The notes beneath the pieces were generated by a model. That model saw only the letters and a program-made list of their open reading frames with translations. It did no database searches and was not told the origin of the DNA. A stretch of DNA of 64,000 bases, taken from assembly GCA_033296885.1 (NCBI GenBank), contig MU863924.1, forward strand, positions 180,456-244,455, written 5' to 3'. The stretch is from Triangularia verruculosa (Eukaryota; Ascomycota; Sordariomycetes; Sordariales; Podosporaceae). Made by a program: the position numbers and the translations under genes. This document shows, in pieces, positions 31,683 through 45,139 of the stretch (within the stretch, counting starts at the first letter, position 1; every line of letters begins with the position of its first letter).

Positions 31683-34600
31683 TCTTCCTTTCGCTTCTCT
31701 GGTTTTACTTTTCTCGTGTTTATCTGTGGGGTTTCGGGTTTCTTGGAGTTTGCAGGACTGGATTTTTCAAGGTCAAGGATACTGGATCAACATTTTGCAT
31801 AGCGTTTTATCACGGAACTGGATTGGGATTGGGGGTTTTGGAAAACACAAATCGGCTACTCCTGGGGAAAAATTGGATATGGACTTGCTTAGAGAATACC
31901 CCTCGGCACAAAAACGGGGGGTTGCTGAAAGCAAAATTGGATAGGTACTGAAAAAGGCGTTTACTGGGAGGAACAAACACGATATTGATACCATGGGAAC
32001 ACACAATTGAATATGTCTTTACAATATATTTACCTGATCTTGCTTCGATAAAGATGATCTGATCGTGAGGGTGACCTTGGTGCTAAGGCGGTGCTCACTT
32101 GCACTCAACCCTCGGTGTGTGTGTGCGACTTGCATGATCAACCCCCCCGAGGCCTCACCTCCGACACCGGAAACAAGTTTACCAGCTTTCGGTGTGTGTA
32201 AGTCGTCGGTCGCCATGTGTGAAACGGAGCGTGCTACGTCATTGGGCGTAAGATTTCATGTGATTCGCTCAGGGGGTACGACACATTACGCAGTTTAGGT
32301 ACATACACCTACTTCTTCCGCGGAGCCAGCCGAGTTCAAGTTATTCCCTGAATCAGGAGACATGGCTGTTACATCTTACCATCCTGCTTTCTTTTCTTTT
32401 CTTGATGGGACCATACACACCTCGACTTGTCACCGATTTCTTTTGGATGTGCATGCGTGTATGCATGTCGTTCTTGTAGCGTGAGACAGTGTACGCCCTG
32501 CATCCTAAATCATCGACCCTTGGGCTCCAACACATGTTACCTACCTGGTAGTATGAAACCACACGACACACGGTGAGGATAATGATGAGGCTGACTTTTG
32601 AGTGTGTGTGTCTTTGAGTGCACGATGAAACAGTAGGCTCTGACTGCCGGGCCTATCTCGCTTGTCTGTCTGCCTTTGGCGCAGCAAGTACCCAGCACTA
32701 CATTGCATGGCATCTGCTCAAGCAGAGGTGCAAGATGGAAGATTATAGTGTTTTTGTTACATTTCGCGGTCCCGAACTCCGGCGATAGATTAAAAGTGAC
32801 TTGGCTCTGCTCTGCCTTATGCGGTGGAAGGTCACGGTGGAATGTGGGATGATGACGGGCTTTTCCGGTATGGAGGTGGAATTTGGCATTTTTCAGGGCT
32901 GACTTGTGCTTCCGATGGCATATTTACGGGTATGTACGGAGCCGTGTACGTGTCCTGAATTCTGGCCGGTTTTGGGTGTTTTCTGGTGTTGTACAAAGAG
33001 AGTTTAGGTGGGCTTGCAGGCCGCAGTTTCGGCTACGCGGGTAGTAGTAGACTCCTTGCAGGATGAGGCTGTCGAGGGGGGAAGATTTGCATGTTGATCT
33101 GGGATGTATGTGACAACTGTTCATACTTACATATCAACAACAGCGGGGATTCCGGTTGGATCATGAATAAAAGAGAGAGATCATTTGAGGCGCGATGAAA
33201 ATGCCGATCTCTAAGATCGATACCCGACCCGAGATAGACGAGGCTTGGAGTACAAAAAAAGTGCAGAAAGCGTGGGTGTGACTTGTGGAAGCGGCTAGAA
33301 GGCAGGTAGTTCAATCGGTTGATGTCGGCTGTTTCGATGGTGATTATGATGATGGCAGCCACGGCTGCGCAGTTGCGCGGGCAGTGAGCCGTGGTCAAGT
33401 GTCGACCGGTGGGCAGACAACTGGGCTGTTCGAGTGGCCGCGTGGAAGGTCTTACGAACACAAACGCGAGGTAGCGTGGCAAATCTTGTACTTTTTCCGC
33501 CTTCTGGCTCTGACAGCTGGGCGAGGTTGTGAGGTGGTGTGTGCCTGTCCAATTTTTGAGCAGTGAGGAGGTGGGTGGCGTTCCGTGTAACTATGTACCT
33601 CACCGAGGTGAGTTGAGGTGAAGATATGTGATGAGGTGAGTGTGACAAATGGTGACAATCATCATGAGGTAAATACTTGAGAATTGTTCAAGTTGTAAGA
33701 TTCGACCGAACTCGCATTTGACAAGCTCGTGTTTAACGGGGAACACTAATGATCCTCAATAGGTACCGTAGGCGTTCCCTATGTAGGAAGAGATCGCTGA
33801 CATGAGTTTGGACCGTCGAACTCATCATATGATGATATGTTCATGTCCAAATGAGCGCCACTCAGAGAAACCGCCGGAAGTAATGTCGTTATGAAAAGGA
33901 AACATGAAACTTCATGAAATAGTGTGCTCAGTGCGAATCTATTTTGAGCTGCAAAAATAGCACATGGGCCCAAATCGTCACTCCAGAATCAAGGTAGACC
34001 TGTGTTTAGTCCGTAGCTGGCGAGGAGATTGAGGCGAGCTAACAGAGCTCTTGGAGTCTTGACTGAAAGCGATGGTTGAGGGAGATGGATCTTGTAAATT
34101 CAGGATGGGAAAGAAAAAAAACCCTTATAGGATGATCAACGAACATAATGAAATTTAATCAATTCAAGTTGAGCGTTGCTCTTGTAACGAAGGAATGGTT
34201 TAGTGTCTTCTTTGTCCGTCGGAAGGAAAGGAGCACCTAGCCGCAGGACAGTCCTGGTGTGTAATCTCTTCGTTATTCATGCTTCGAAAGTTCCTTCCCT
34301 GGACTCTCAGCAGGGCCTGCACCTACAAATGGAAGGTGAGCACAATTGGTTAAGCCGAGACCAATCAAACCCACAGTACTTTCCTTCCTCTTGGTGCGTT
34401 TAGCTGATGCCTTCTGGTCGAGAACAGTTCCCACTCGTCATGCTTCGAAAGCCGTAGAAGTGGTAATGACCAACACAGCTGGCAGACTCTGCAGAGGAAA
34501 CTCATGTCTGCAAGTGACCGTAGAAGCTCGGCACGGTTCCAGCTTGGTGATATGTGTACTGTGGGCTCTCCTCAAAGCCCCGGGGACGTTGGTTGATAAT

Positions 34601-36135
34601 GCATGTCCATTTCCACCGACCGGGTCGGGTGCGGGAAGCGGCTTCTTGGTTCCCGTTGACAGCCCAGCGGGATGTTGTGGACAAGATCCAAGACTACCTA
34701 GAAGATGAGGGAATTTTCAGGCAGTGTCGAGGATACCACGCTACCTACCTTAGTCCCGAGGTGATGTGAAAAAAGCGTGGGTAGGTAGGTATCTTTAGCT
34801 ACTGTCACGGTTCGTGTGGTTGACATTGACTTCTACGTGCCAGCAAAGGCAGCTCTCTGATGATGGGCACTATCAGTAGGTATGCATGTAAGTAGGCAAG
34901 AAATGATCAGTATGAACATCTACATCTCAACTGTCTTGACTGTCCCAACAATAGTTGACAGCGCCGAGTGCCCTCGCGGTGTGCCATCATCACCACCCTG
35001 CATGAAGCCAGATCGAAAGAGCCTCAATTCATTTGCCCAGCACGTGGCTTATAGTACAAACTGCTTGGCTTATGATATGCAGTTACCATCACACTGTTCC
35101 ACTCCAAGATTCCAAGAAAAAACTTAGCAAAGTTCTGTCAGCACATGAAATTCCCCAAACGAGCCCGACAGATGTGAAAAACCCTGGTTCACCAAGCAAG
35201 CCACGATGAAGGGGGGTAGCTGGGCCGAGATTGCCACTACCGGTAAGGTCTAGGTTGTGACTTGGTACAGGCTGGTTGGGTCCGTGGTGCGCTGTAAAAA
35301 CCAGCTAGAAGCTATATCGACGGCGAGCTATACACCTGAAGAGGAGGTCTTCAAGCACGGAACTCGATGCGGGACGCCGAAAGCATTCAGCGGCCCGCCC
35401 TGCCTGTAATTTACCAGCAGTTATTTTAAGATCGCACCCATGCTCGCCGACCACAGGCGACGCCGGCTCGGTTGACCCTCTGAAGGTGTGGTCGGTTAGG
35501 TGGTGTCGATGCTACGCTGGTGCGTTAGCCCCGCGAAAATCTTGAACTATTGAAGGGTGAATTCCAGGATTGTCGCAACGCACTGACGGGACGTCGCTGT
35601 CGCAGAACCTCGGAGCCCAATCGCTGGCCACCGGAATGGGCGATAGAACCATGGGTTGGGGTGGTGAAAATTGACAAAACCATCAGCTCACCGGGGGATG
35701 GGTGGGCTTGTTGATGGCTGGATTTGGAAGGTTTTAGGGAGCATGCCTTTTGAACCACCAACCATCCACCACTTCCATCCAGTCTGCACACACTTCCGGG
35801 TACGGCAGATCGTTTTTGTGTGCGTGTTGTGATCCTGATCCTCTTGTTCGCTCATTCCAGGACCGACCGGACCGTGACATCAACCGCCGCCAGACTGCCG
35901 CTCATTTTTGGATTTGGTTGCCCACCCCCAACACACTCGCTAAGAACCATCCCATCTCGAGGCTTCAGCTCATCTCGATCTTTGTTGGTGGGGCCCTTGA
36001 TACCATACAAAGGCCAGCGTCCCCCGGATCCCCCGCCTTATTGACAGAGCGGCGAGCTCAAGATCGACCGTAACCTCGACTGCAGAGCATCCCGGTCCCT
36101 AACCTTTCGGCAGTGTGAACTGCTGTGCCATCAAG
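31683..36135. other. 4.4-kb gene-free region
   Basis: No coding frame I can support on either strand. Frames of up to ~150 codons (for example 33033-33482 minus, 33285-33566 plus, 34346-34708 plus) overlap and lack domain features. There is no transposon TIR and no tRNA-like cloverleaf noticed. The region could hold a non-coding transcript or the long promoter of the secreted peptidase gene, but nothing shows this directly. Confidence 0.45.
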
Positions 36136-37138
36136 ATGCGGCACTCGGTATTTTCTTTATTGCTTGGAGCGATCTCCCTCATTACGCCAGCAGTGGTCAG
36201 CGGACTCGAGTTCACCGTATCGTTAGAACAAGACGGAAAAACTGTTGACGCCTCCAAGCTTCAGTTTGTGAAGATACCCTCTCTGAGACATCGAAGACGT
36301 GGCCATCGCAACGCAACCACCACCACCACCACCAGGCAGCATGAGAACGCCAAGAGAGGGAACAACAACATCAGCTATAGTGACAACTGGTGCGGTGCCT
36401 CTTCACGGTCAGACGATGCAGACCCCATCCGCAATGTGTTTGGATACTTCACTGTCCCGGACTTGAAGCTCCGACCTACTGGTGGTGCTCCCCAGTTTGC
36501 TGCGGCCTGGATCGGTATTGATGGCGCCAAATGCAACCAGACTTTGTTGCAGGCTGGAGTAACGACCGTTGTAAGTGCCGGGTTGGGTCCGTTGACATCA
36601 ACATGAGAATGTGCTAACTGGCATCTCTGCCAAGGTCAACTCAAACGGTGGACAGAGCGCATCAGCTTGGTGGGAGTGGTACCCTGGCGCCGCGTACTCT
36701 ATCGCCAATCTCCCAGTCAAGCCCGGTGACTGGGTGTCGGTCAATATCACCGCCCATAATGCCACAAGCGGCAGGATGTAAGTGCAGCGGCGGCTGTCCG
36801 AAACAAAAGGACGGGGCTAACGAAATGGTGGTCAAAGAATTGTAACCAATGCTCAGCGCGGCTACTCGATGACGCTCAACTTGACCAGCGGACCTAAGCT
36901 GTGCCGCTGGGATGTTGAATGGATCCTGGAGGACTTCTACGAGGCCGAGTCAAACAAGCAGGTTCCTTTCGCCAGCTTCCAGGACTTGTGGTTTCTCGAT
37001 ACCGAAGCGACGACAGTGCGTGGGAAGAATATCGGGATTAACGGAGCGGCCATGGTGCACCTGATGGACCCCAAAGGAAAGGTTCTCTGCCAGGCCGAAA
37101 AATACGACGACGCTAATTTTGTCATCACATCGCATTAA
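36136..37138 (+). CDS. secreted glutamic peptidase (G1 eqolisin family)
   Basis: Exons 36136-36570, 36635-36777 and 36838-37138 join in phase to 292 residues. A signal peptide of ~23 residues (MRHSVFSLLLGAISLITPAVVSG) is followed by a propeptide with basic HRRRGHR and KR sites, then SDNWCGASSRSDD opening the mature beta-sandwich. The catalytic pair is Gln139 (in CNQTLLQAG) and Glu224 (in WILEDF), matching scytalidoglutamic peptidase and aspergillopepsin II. ASAWWEWYPG and FASFQDLWF are also family hallmarks. It is an acid-active endopeptidase secreted for extracellular proteolysis. N-glycosylation sequons (NIT, NAT, NLT) are present. Confidence 0.93.
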
Positions 37139-37320
37139 TCTGGGTCGAAGGAGCTCCGGGGGTTAAAAAAACGGGGTTGGAGTCTGTTCTATTCGTACTG
37201 CCTCGGAGGTTAGCAAGCGGTCTTTTTGTTTTGGTTTCAGTCAAGAAGAATCGAGGTGAATTTCGTGTCCCTCATGAATGAAAGCTGAGCTGATGGATGT
37301 CGTGACCTGACTGCAATGCA

Positions 37321-37341
37321 GCTCCCAAAGCCGTTGGGAGC
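37321..37341. repeat. short perfect hairpin
   Basis: GCTCCCAA and TTGGGAGC form an 8-bp inverted repeat around a 5-nt loop, about 180 bp after the peptidase stop codon. It may be a chance palindrome or part of a small hairpin element together with the next repeat. Confidence 0.5.
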
Positions 37342-37360
37342 TTGGGGTCCCGTCTCTTGG

Positions 37361-37440
37361 CGTGCCGAGTCAGAGAAGGTTTTTCGTGAAACAAGACATG
37401 GATTTTGGCAGTTTGGCAGTTTGGCGTCTGACTCGGCACG
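37361..37440. repeat. 14-bp inverted repeat with 52-nt spacer
   Basis: CGTGCCGAGTCAGA (37361-37374) and its exact reverse complement (37427-37440) bracket 52 nt that contain a tandem GGCAGTTT pair. No target duplication is obvious. Confidence 0.7.
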
Positions 37441-39120
37441 GAAACTCTTCCCCAGCGCCCGGGCCAATCGTCTGCCAAGTCGTGCCCAATTCAGGGGTGT
37501 TCCTGTGCCTGATGGTGGCGCTGCTTCTGCAGGGAGCCAGGGACCATCTCAAACGACGACGTTGCTTGAGGTTCGCAGAAAAGAGCCGCATGTTTGTCAT
37601 CTAGAATCCCAATTACTGGTTCTGGCCATCCATTGACGGCTTTTATTCCGTCTAGATTCATTGCGCCTGTCGTATCAAGAGACAGCTCAGCCCACCAAGA
37701 GCCATGGCATAACCGCGATGGATTTGAGTCATGGAGCAGGCAATTGGAATACAGGTTCTAGAACCAATCACTGTCACATCGTTTGCTGGTGGATCCTGAT
37801 CGATCGATGATATAACCAACTTCTCGCTCACTCTTACCGCAGACAACCCGGCTTTGTGTTTCTTCGTCGGCGGTTGGGCAGCACTTCGAATTTTAATAGG
37901 CATAGGGCTCTCCGCGGAACCCCGGAGGCGAATGTCGGGCGATTGTTCGGCACCACGGCCAAGCATCAGAGCCGTCGAGAAGCAACCACCAACACGTCAT
38001 CGGGCTTGGACTGTGAATCGGTGGCATCGGCCCGGCCCACTGAAGTGGCGGGAGAAAATGCACTGTTGGGTTGGAGATACGAGCGCCGCCTATGTTAGCT
38101 GCATAGGAAGTTAGAACCGCACTGTAGGGCTCGCCATAGTGCATGCTGCTGGCGCTTTGAACCGGCTCCCACCAAGTCATCTATAGGGACCCTGATGAGC
38201 AGCCCGTGGGGAGCAGACCGCATCGTCCTCCCTGTCAAGAAGCACACTGTCCCAAGAAAGCCCACCCTCAACATCCGAAGATCCCATGGTCCCAAGCGCG
38301 TCCAGACAGCGGCCCAGTGGAGCTACCGGGAGCTTTGGGAGAATGGATCCATGGCATCCATGGTAGCCAAGAAGCTTCACAACGGTAACTCGGCTCCACC
38401 ACGTGTGGCTTCTGCCCTCTCAGACAGCTCCCCCCCCCCCTCGGCCAAGTCGGCTTTCTTTGAGTTTGCAAGGTTTGCGATTGCCATTACATTATCCATG
38501 GAATGGACTGCAGCCACGGCATCCACAGCATCAGCATGGTCCCTGACAGGGGAGCGATGCAAATTTATTCGCCTGGAAGTCCAAAGAGACAAGTCATCCC
38601 GTCTCTCACCCCATGTTTGTGTTGAAGATCAGAACATCTCGCTCGCCTTGTTTCGAGCTTTTGATATCCAGTCTGGGTGTTCCCTTCAACGTCCTCCTTC
38701 CTCGCCAGAGCTTCCGCGATCGACGCTTCCTAAGAGAAGGGCGGATACCTGTCTACAGATCCCACTTCCTTCCTCCGGAACCTGTCCACCGGATAGTCGG
38801 TGAACCCTGGAACGCAAAAAGTCAAGCACCACCGCCTCCGTCCCTGCCTCAATTTGTTTCCATTACATTACATACACGTCATTCCTGCCCACTAAACACA
38901 ACCGCTCTACCTAGGTTGGCCTTCCTTCGTCACTCGTTTTTTCACTCGTCGTCAAACACTTCCTCAAGACTTTGCAACTCCGTTCAACTCTGAGAGACTG
39001 CCGTTCTTTGGTACAGTGACGTCTAGGGTGTCTGAGGCGTCAGACATAGCCCTTGATATTAACCACACCCACAAACCACCACTCTGACGAAACAAGTCGG
39101 GAGAGAACCAAAACGCCATC

Positions 39121-41994
39121 ATGTCTACATCAAGACCACCAGAAGATCCCGGGATGCCTGGCGATGGTAGCAAAGAACAGCAACAACCCTCGCCGGCCGA
39201 GAAAGCCGCAGACCAGCACGTCAATGAGACACAGCAGCCTACCGCCAACAAAGGCAAAGAGAAGAAGAAGGTGGAGTTCACAAGTGAGATTACAGCTGGT
39301 CCATCACAACCTGGTTACTATTACGGGACCCCTACGCCGACCGATCAGGAATCCGAGGCTCGAGATTACTTCTCTCTCTCGCCCTCACCAAGTCCCAGCC
39401 CAACCGACGGCCGCAATAGCAACAGAAACTCGGTCAATCGAGAGCAGCTTGCTGCCGCTTTGGCAGAGATACTGAAGCCCGAGCACCTCAGCGGCCCGGT
39501 CCCACCAGTCAAACCTCGCCCGGTCCTCCGAAAGTCGACCCCACTCCTGGCCGTCCCCGAGACGCCCGCTACACAGCATCAGTCCGAAATCGAAGCCAGA
39601 AACCGGGCTGATCGCCTGGCCTACTCAGTCGGAACAGGTTCGGTTCCTCCATCTCGTAGAAACTCCGTTGATCTAGCAGGGTCAGGAGAGGAGACTTCTC
39701 GAGATCGTGAAGGGCTATTGGGGAGGTCGGACACTGCACAGACACAAGACTTTGCGTTGCCTGCCAATGACGATGCCCTCAGGTATCGCAGAAATGCACA
39801 TCAAGAGGCAGACAGGCTTATCCGCACGCACACGAGACGCAAGAGCCCACTGGTTCACTCATTCATTCCTCGGTCAGGCACAACTACCCCTGTTGATCAT
39901 GATCTGGAGTACATTCCCCGCCCTGAAAAGTACAAGGGGGGCATTCTGGGAACCCTACTGAAGCTGTATGGCACAGACGAGAAAAGTGCTTCAGCCTCGA
40001 CCTCTACTGCCGACCTACTGATTCCCAGCCTCCCGAGTACGCCCAGCCGCACACCAAACCGGACACCAGTTAGCACGCCGCCCACGTCTCGGCCCACGAC
40101 TCCAGATCCCGAGAAGGGGCGTCGGTCCAAGAAGAGACAGTCCACCAGCACTTTGGCTGGGCTGATGGAATCGTCCTTCATGATTGCCGCCCCCGGAACG
40201 AACAAAGACATCCACAATGCCGTCTCCGAGAAGATCAAGTTGGAGAAGGAGCGTCACAAAAAGACGGCAAAGTCCAAGAAGAAGGCGGAGGAATACAAGA
40301 TCAAGATTCACATTGCCGAGATTATCAACCGGCATCGCTATCTGATCAAGCTTTGCAATGCCTTGATGATCTACGGCGCGCCAACCCATCGCCTCGAGGC
40401 TTACATGCAGATGTCGGCTCGCGTTCTCGGTATCGAAGGCCAATTCCTATATCTGCCTGGTATCATGATCATCTCTTTTGACGACAGCCAGACTCATACC
40501 ACAGAAGTCAAGATCGTGCGAGCGGGACAGGGCCTGGACTTTGGTCGCCTCCGTGATGTCCACGAGATCTACAAGGAGGTCGTGCATGATAGGATTGGAG
40601 TCGATGAGGCTACTACCCGACTCGACGAGGTGAACAAGCGTAAGCAGAAGTTCCCCATCTGGTTCCGGATCCTGCTCTCAGGTGTCGCGTCAGCGGCAGT
40701 AGCTCCTTTTGGTTTTGAAGGCCGCTACATTGATCTACCCATCTGCTTCATCCTCGGCTGCTTGGTAGGATTTCTCCAGCTTTATCTCGCACCCTCGAAC
40801 GAGCTGTACGCCAATGTTTTTGAGATTACGGCCGCCGTCTTGACTTCCTGCCTGGCACGCGCTTTTGGCTCGATCCGCGACGGGACGCTCTTTTGCTTCT
40901 CTTCGCTTGCCCAAGCTTCGATTGCTCTGATCCTTCCGGGGTACATGGTTCTTTGCGCTAGTTTGGAGCTTCAGAGCCACCAGATGATCTCAGGTTCCGT
41001 GCGTATGGTTTATGCGCTTATTTACACGCTCTTCCTCGGTTACGGCATCACCATAGGATCAGTTATCTACGGTTACATGGACGAGAATGCTTCCAGCGCC
41101 ATTCATTGTTCCGTTGGAGAGCAGTGGTACACCAAACGCCCTTCGCCGGACTACTACATCTTCTTCGTCATTCCTTTCACACTCTGCCTGTGCGCAATTA
41201 ACCAAGCAAAGTGGAAGCAAACACCTGGTACGTCAATCTTCAATCCCTGATTTGGATTTCACAGTGCTAACCGGCAACCCTCAACAGTCCAGGTCCTCAT
41301 CTCCGTGGCCGGCTATCTTGTCAACAACTACGCCTCTCGATTCTTCAAAGGCAACGCGGTAGTTTCCAGTTCGCTTGGTGCACTCACCATCGGCGTCCTC
41401 GCCAACCTTTACTCTCGTCTGGGACGTTATTGCGAGAACTACACGCTCGACATTTGGGAGAAGACCATTCAGCCCCGCTGGAAGCGCCTTCGAAGACGTG
41501 TCAAGGGAGGGCCCTACCCATCTCCATATTCCGAAAACTCAGCAGGTATGGAATCTGATGATTCGGACCCCAAAGCCGCTGCCCAGCGAGAGCAAGACCG
41601 AGACCTGGAGAACGGACCTCCTACCCTATCCACCGAAGGGATCACACCTGGTATTACCAAGCATGCTCGCAAGGTTGGCTACGGTCTGGCGGCCGCTGCT
41701 ATGTTGCCTGCTATCTTTGTGCAAGTTCCTGGGGGTCTAGCTGTGAATGGTTCCTTGTTGAGCGGTGTTGCCAGCGCGAACCAGATCGTGAGGAACGAGA
41801 CTATCTTGACGAACGGGACTGTTATTAACGGGACCTTCACCACTACGGAGGAGGTGGCGGATCTAAACAGCACGGCTTTCAACGTCTTGTTCAGCGTTAT
41901 CCAAGTTGCGATCAACATTTCTGTGGGGTTGAGTTTGAGTGCGTTGCTCGTGTATCCTTTCGGAAAGCGAAGGAGTGGATTGTTCAGTTTCTAA
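39121..41994 (+). CDS. ThrE/Prm10-type multi-span membrane protein
   Basis: Exons 39121-41227 and 41288-41994 join in phase to 937 residues. The first ~390 residues are a disordered Pro/Ser/Thr-rich cytosolic region with a basic segment (EKIKLEKERHKKTAKSKKKAEEYK). The conserved domain begins at INRHRYLIKLCNALMIYGAPTHRLEAYMQMSARVLGIEGQFLYLPGIMIISF, as in the fungal pheromone-regulated Prm10 and bacterial ThrE threonine/serine exporter families. About ten hydrophobic segments follow, including FRILLSGVASAAVAPFGF, ICFILGCLVGFLQLY and SIALILPGYMVLCASLEL. An acidic loop (SDDSDPKAAAQREQD) splits the last segments, with NxT sequons between them. It probably exports small amino acids or related solutes; the fungal role is not established. 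Confidence 0.9.
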
Positions 41995-42468
41995 GGGGTG
42001 GGAGGGAAGACAAGTTCGAGGGGTGGTTGCTGCGTTATACATTTTTTACATGGTTGACAGAGTTAGAGAAGGGGAGCGCGGTTGATGATCTTCGGGAGCC
42101 GGTCTAAAAGCATTGTTTTTTACATTTCGGAATCATGGGACTCGTACACGACACGAACAGGCGTTTGGAGCCTTTAGCCTCAACATCGATTACTGAGATG
42201 GATGGAGCTAGGCCAACACGGGGCGTTCTTTTGGGGGCTTATGAGCATTTACATTGGGGGATATGATAAACAAGACAAGACCTGATATTGACGAGATGTC
42301 ATGAGGGAAAAAGTAGATATAATAGTTGTAATGTATGTGTAAGAGTAGAGGAGGGAAGAAAAGAACAAAAAAACCATCATTTATTATCACAACATGATCC
42401 AAACCAATGCGGGTATAAGTGCGTGTCAACCATCACGTCTCAACTCCACCAAACGACTCTTTCACTCT
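41995..42468. other. convergent 3' region
   Basis: 3' flanks of the ThrE-type gene (plus) and the TAP-like gene (minus). A/T-rich around 42300-42420, consistent with transcript ends. No gene seen. Confidence 0.6.
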
Positions 42469-44489
42469 TTAAACACCTCTATAAAACGGCTTGATCCTCA
42501 CCTTCCTCGCCAACTTCCTGACAGCCACCGTCAACTCGTCCTCCTCTTGAGTCTGCCCGCCAAAGTCATCATCAAAAGGCAACCTATCACTCTTACACCC
42601 CACCCCTTCTCCCGGCGGCAGCTCACCCCTCTGGAAATACCCCCTAATCTTCTCCGCCGTACATCGACTCGGCGCCGCCAGCGTCGTGTGCCCGTAACCC
42701 TCCTGAACCAGCACCGCCGACCCGGGAAACGCCCTCGAGTTGTTCCTCGCCGACACCAGCGGGGTGACGTTATCCGCATGGTTATTCACAAACAGAATCG
42801 GAAACGCTGTTTTGATGCCGCTCCACTCTGGGGAAAGCTCCCACTTGGGGCGGATGGTCCGGCCGATGCACGAGAGCCGGAACTCGGCCTGGACTGCCCC
42901 GGCGGCGTACGAGATGTTTTGGAGGAGGGCGGCGTACTCGGCGAACTGCGACGGGGTGAGGGGGTGGTAGCTGGCGTCGGAGCAGAGCACTGCGGGAAAA
43001 GCGTCCGGGGTGCCTTCTTGCGGCTGGGAGAGCGGGGTGGAAGGGGGGATGGATTCGGCCAGGCAGAGGGAGGGGAGGGTGGAGTCTGAGTTGGTGTAGG
43101 AGATGTAGGGGATACCGTTGCGAGACTCCAGGGCGGAGAGGACCGTGGCGATGCGGGGGAAGCGTAGGGATGGTTGGTAGAGGGCGGTGGAGAGCATTTT
43201 GCGGAGTTTGGAGTAGGTTATTATCTCTGGAGGGGGGGTGGTTCCGCCGGAGGTGGTGAGGTTGGTGGGTTGGATGACGAGGATGGGGGACTGGCGGATG
43301 GAGTCGAGGAGGGAGAAGAGACGGAATTTTATCTGGGAGGGGGTGGGGGAGTAAAAGGCGCACAGGAGGGGGCCGACGCGGTGGCAATGGGTGAAGAAGG
43401 CTTCCATTACGACGTCGGTATCATGAAGGAAGTTGACGTAGCCGCCTTGGTACCATTCGACATAGTCAACATTGCCTTGTGAGGAGGATTAGTACCGGTT
43501 GGAGTAGGAGGTATTATGGGGGTGGGGGAAGACAAACCATCGTTGACCATCCTCTCGACTCTGTTTGGCCAAAGCGCAGCAAATGTGCCTCCAAGAACAG
43601 TGCCATAGCTGAATCCCCAGTACTTAAGCTTCTCCTCGCCCATCTGCTCGATGATCTCAAGCATGTCCCGGGCATGATACGCCGTGCTGCTATGCCTCAG
43701 GATGCCATCTGCTCCTGCCAAGTCAGGGTTAGTCTCACAGACTTGACTGAAGGCATACGCGCGAGCATACGAATCGTAGACCACTCCTGGATGGGCATCT
43801 ACTGTCCCCAAGACACTATCCTGCAGGTCCCAGACTCCTCTATCCTGCTGCTGACTCCAACATTCGATTCTAGGGACAGAATTGCCGATGCCTCTCGGAT
43901 CAAATGAGACAAGGTCATAGTGTTCTTTCCCGAGGATAACCTGCAGCTCCTTGCCGTGATCTAACAAAGACCAAATCCCTGATCCTCCCGGGCCGCCAGG
44001 GTTGAAGAACACCGGGCCTCGGTAAGCTGTCTTGTTCGCTGCCGCCGTTGTTGACGCACGGAGTCTGATGATTGCCAGAACAACCCTGCTGGAGTCTGAA
44101 GGTGACTGCCAGTCCATTGGCACATCCAAGCGTGCGCAGTCATGGTCGGACGAATAACACGGATGCCAGACCAAAGTCCGACTGGGTGTGATATCGATCC
44201 AGTTGAAGGTTGGTGGCTCAATAGGGCCATCAGCATTGATAATATGATTGTTGCTCTTGCTGTTCCAGAACGGCCACAAAAAAGTGTCGATTTTACCAAG
44301 TAGCCGTAGATAAACGAGAAACCCAAGAAACAAGCCGGCCATGCAAGCTCCCGTCAACGCAAAGCGCCGCCGCCGATGCCATGGTGGTGTCGTCTGTGGG
44401 GCCGATAAGGCCCGGCGGGTGCTCCCGGGGATGCCCCTGAAAGCCCCTGGAGGTTTAACATCTGTCGTCATGGTGGGGTGTGAGCACAA
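42469..44489 (-). CDS. membrane-anchored TAP-like alpha/beta-hydrolase peptidase
   Basis: Exons 44489-43538 and 43475-42469 join through a 62-nt intron to 652 residues. A cytosolic basic N-terminus precedes one membrane segment (FALTGACMAGLFLGFLVYL, ~44-62), giving a type II topology. The hydrolase domain has FFNPGGPGGSG (oxyanion region), DLVSFDPRGIGNSVPRIECW and nucleophile Ser ~294 in GFSYG. The TAP C-terminal part carries Asp ~552 (HADNVTP) and His ~580 (EGYGHTT). This is the S33 tripeptidyl-aminopeptidase-like group that trims peptides from the N-terminus. Several N-glycosylation sequons support a luminal or extracellular active domain. A start at the seventh codon is equally possible. 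Confidence 0.9.
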
Positions 44490-45139
44490 TGTGATTGCTC
44501 CATTGCTGTTCCCAATCCAGCGAAGAGGAAGAGGAAGAAGGAGAGGAAGACGCGAGAAGCAAAGCCCTCAAGTTCAACAAAAGATAAGTGCCAGGCCCTC
44601 CTCTGTTTAGCCATGCATAGAATCCCGAATGGTCAGGACCCTGTGGCAGGGCTGCATGGCCCGCAGATCGTGTCCCACTGGGAAAGGAGCCGGGGAAGTT
44701 GAGGGGAGGCGCTTGGCAGCGGGATCTCCTCCAAGGACAAGGAGGGGATTGGGCTTATCTCAAGCAGCGATAACCCCCGCTGACAACAACATGCGGTGTA
44801 GCTGAGACACCGAGGTGCAAAGAACCACGTAAGGGAAAGAGCAAAAGAAAGATGGCAATAGCAGGATGACACGCTATATACAGTCGCAAGTGAAGACTAA
44901 TAGTGGCGGTCCCATATAAGATACTTGAATCTGATCGCTACTCCACGACAAAAATGCAAATAACAGCCATGAACTCTGCGAAGACACCAGTACAACCAAT
45001 TTTTGCCTTTCTCCCTGGTGTAAAACCTCGCAACACAGGTAGCAAAGAAAGAAACCGCCCATCCTAAACCAATCCATGAGCTCCAGAACGCCTTGGCACA
45101 TATTGTTTCACACTACAGGCCTTGCAGCCAGGGTGGCGC
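44490..45139. other. intergenic; 3' flank of RPD3 and upstream of TAP-like gene
   Basis: About 0.65 kb with no supported coding frame. The promoter of the TAP-like gene should lie in its left part; a purine-rich GGAAGAGGAAGAAGG tract occurs near 44530. Confidence 0.5.

Larger units (their letters stand above)
37139..39120. other. intergenic, no supported gene
   Basis: About 2 kb. It contains two inverted repeats near 37.3-37.4 kb and a C-run near 38430-38441. A 202-codon frame at 38195-38803 has no domain character and is crossed by other frames, so it is not called. Confidence 0.45.

Noticed and set aside
38195..38803. 202-codon plus-strand frame
   Set aside because: No family resemblance, mixed composition, crossed by other frames; not enough to call a gene.
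43174..43482. Gly-rich plus-strand frame
   Set aside because: Antisense to the TAP-like hydrolase exon, which has a complete catalytic triad.
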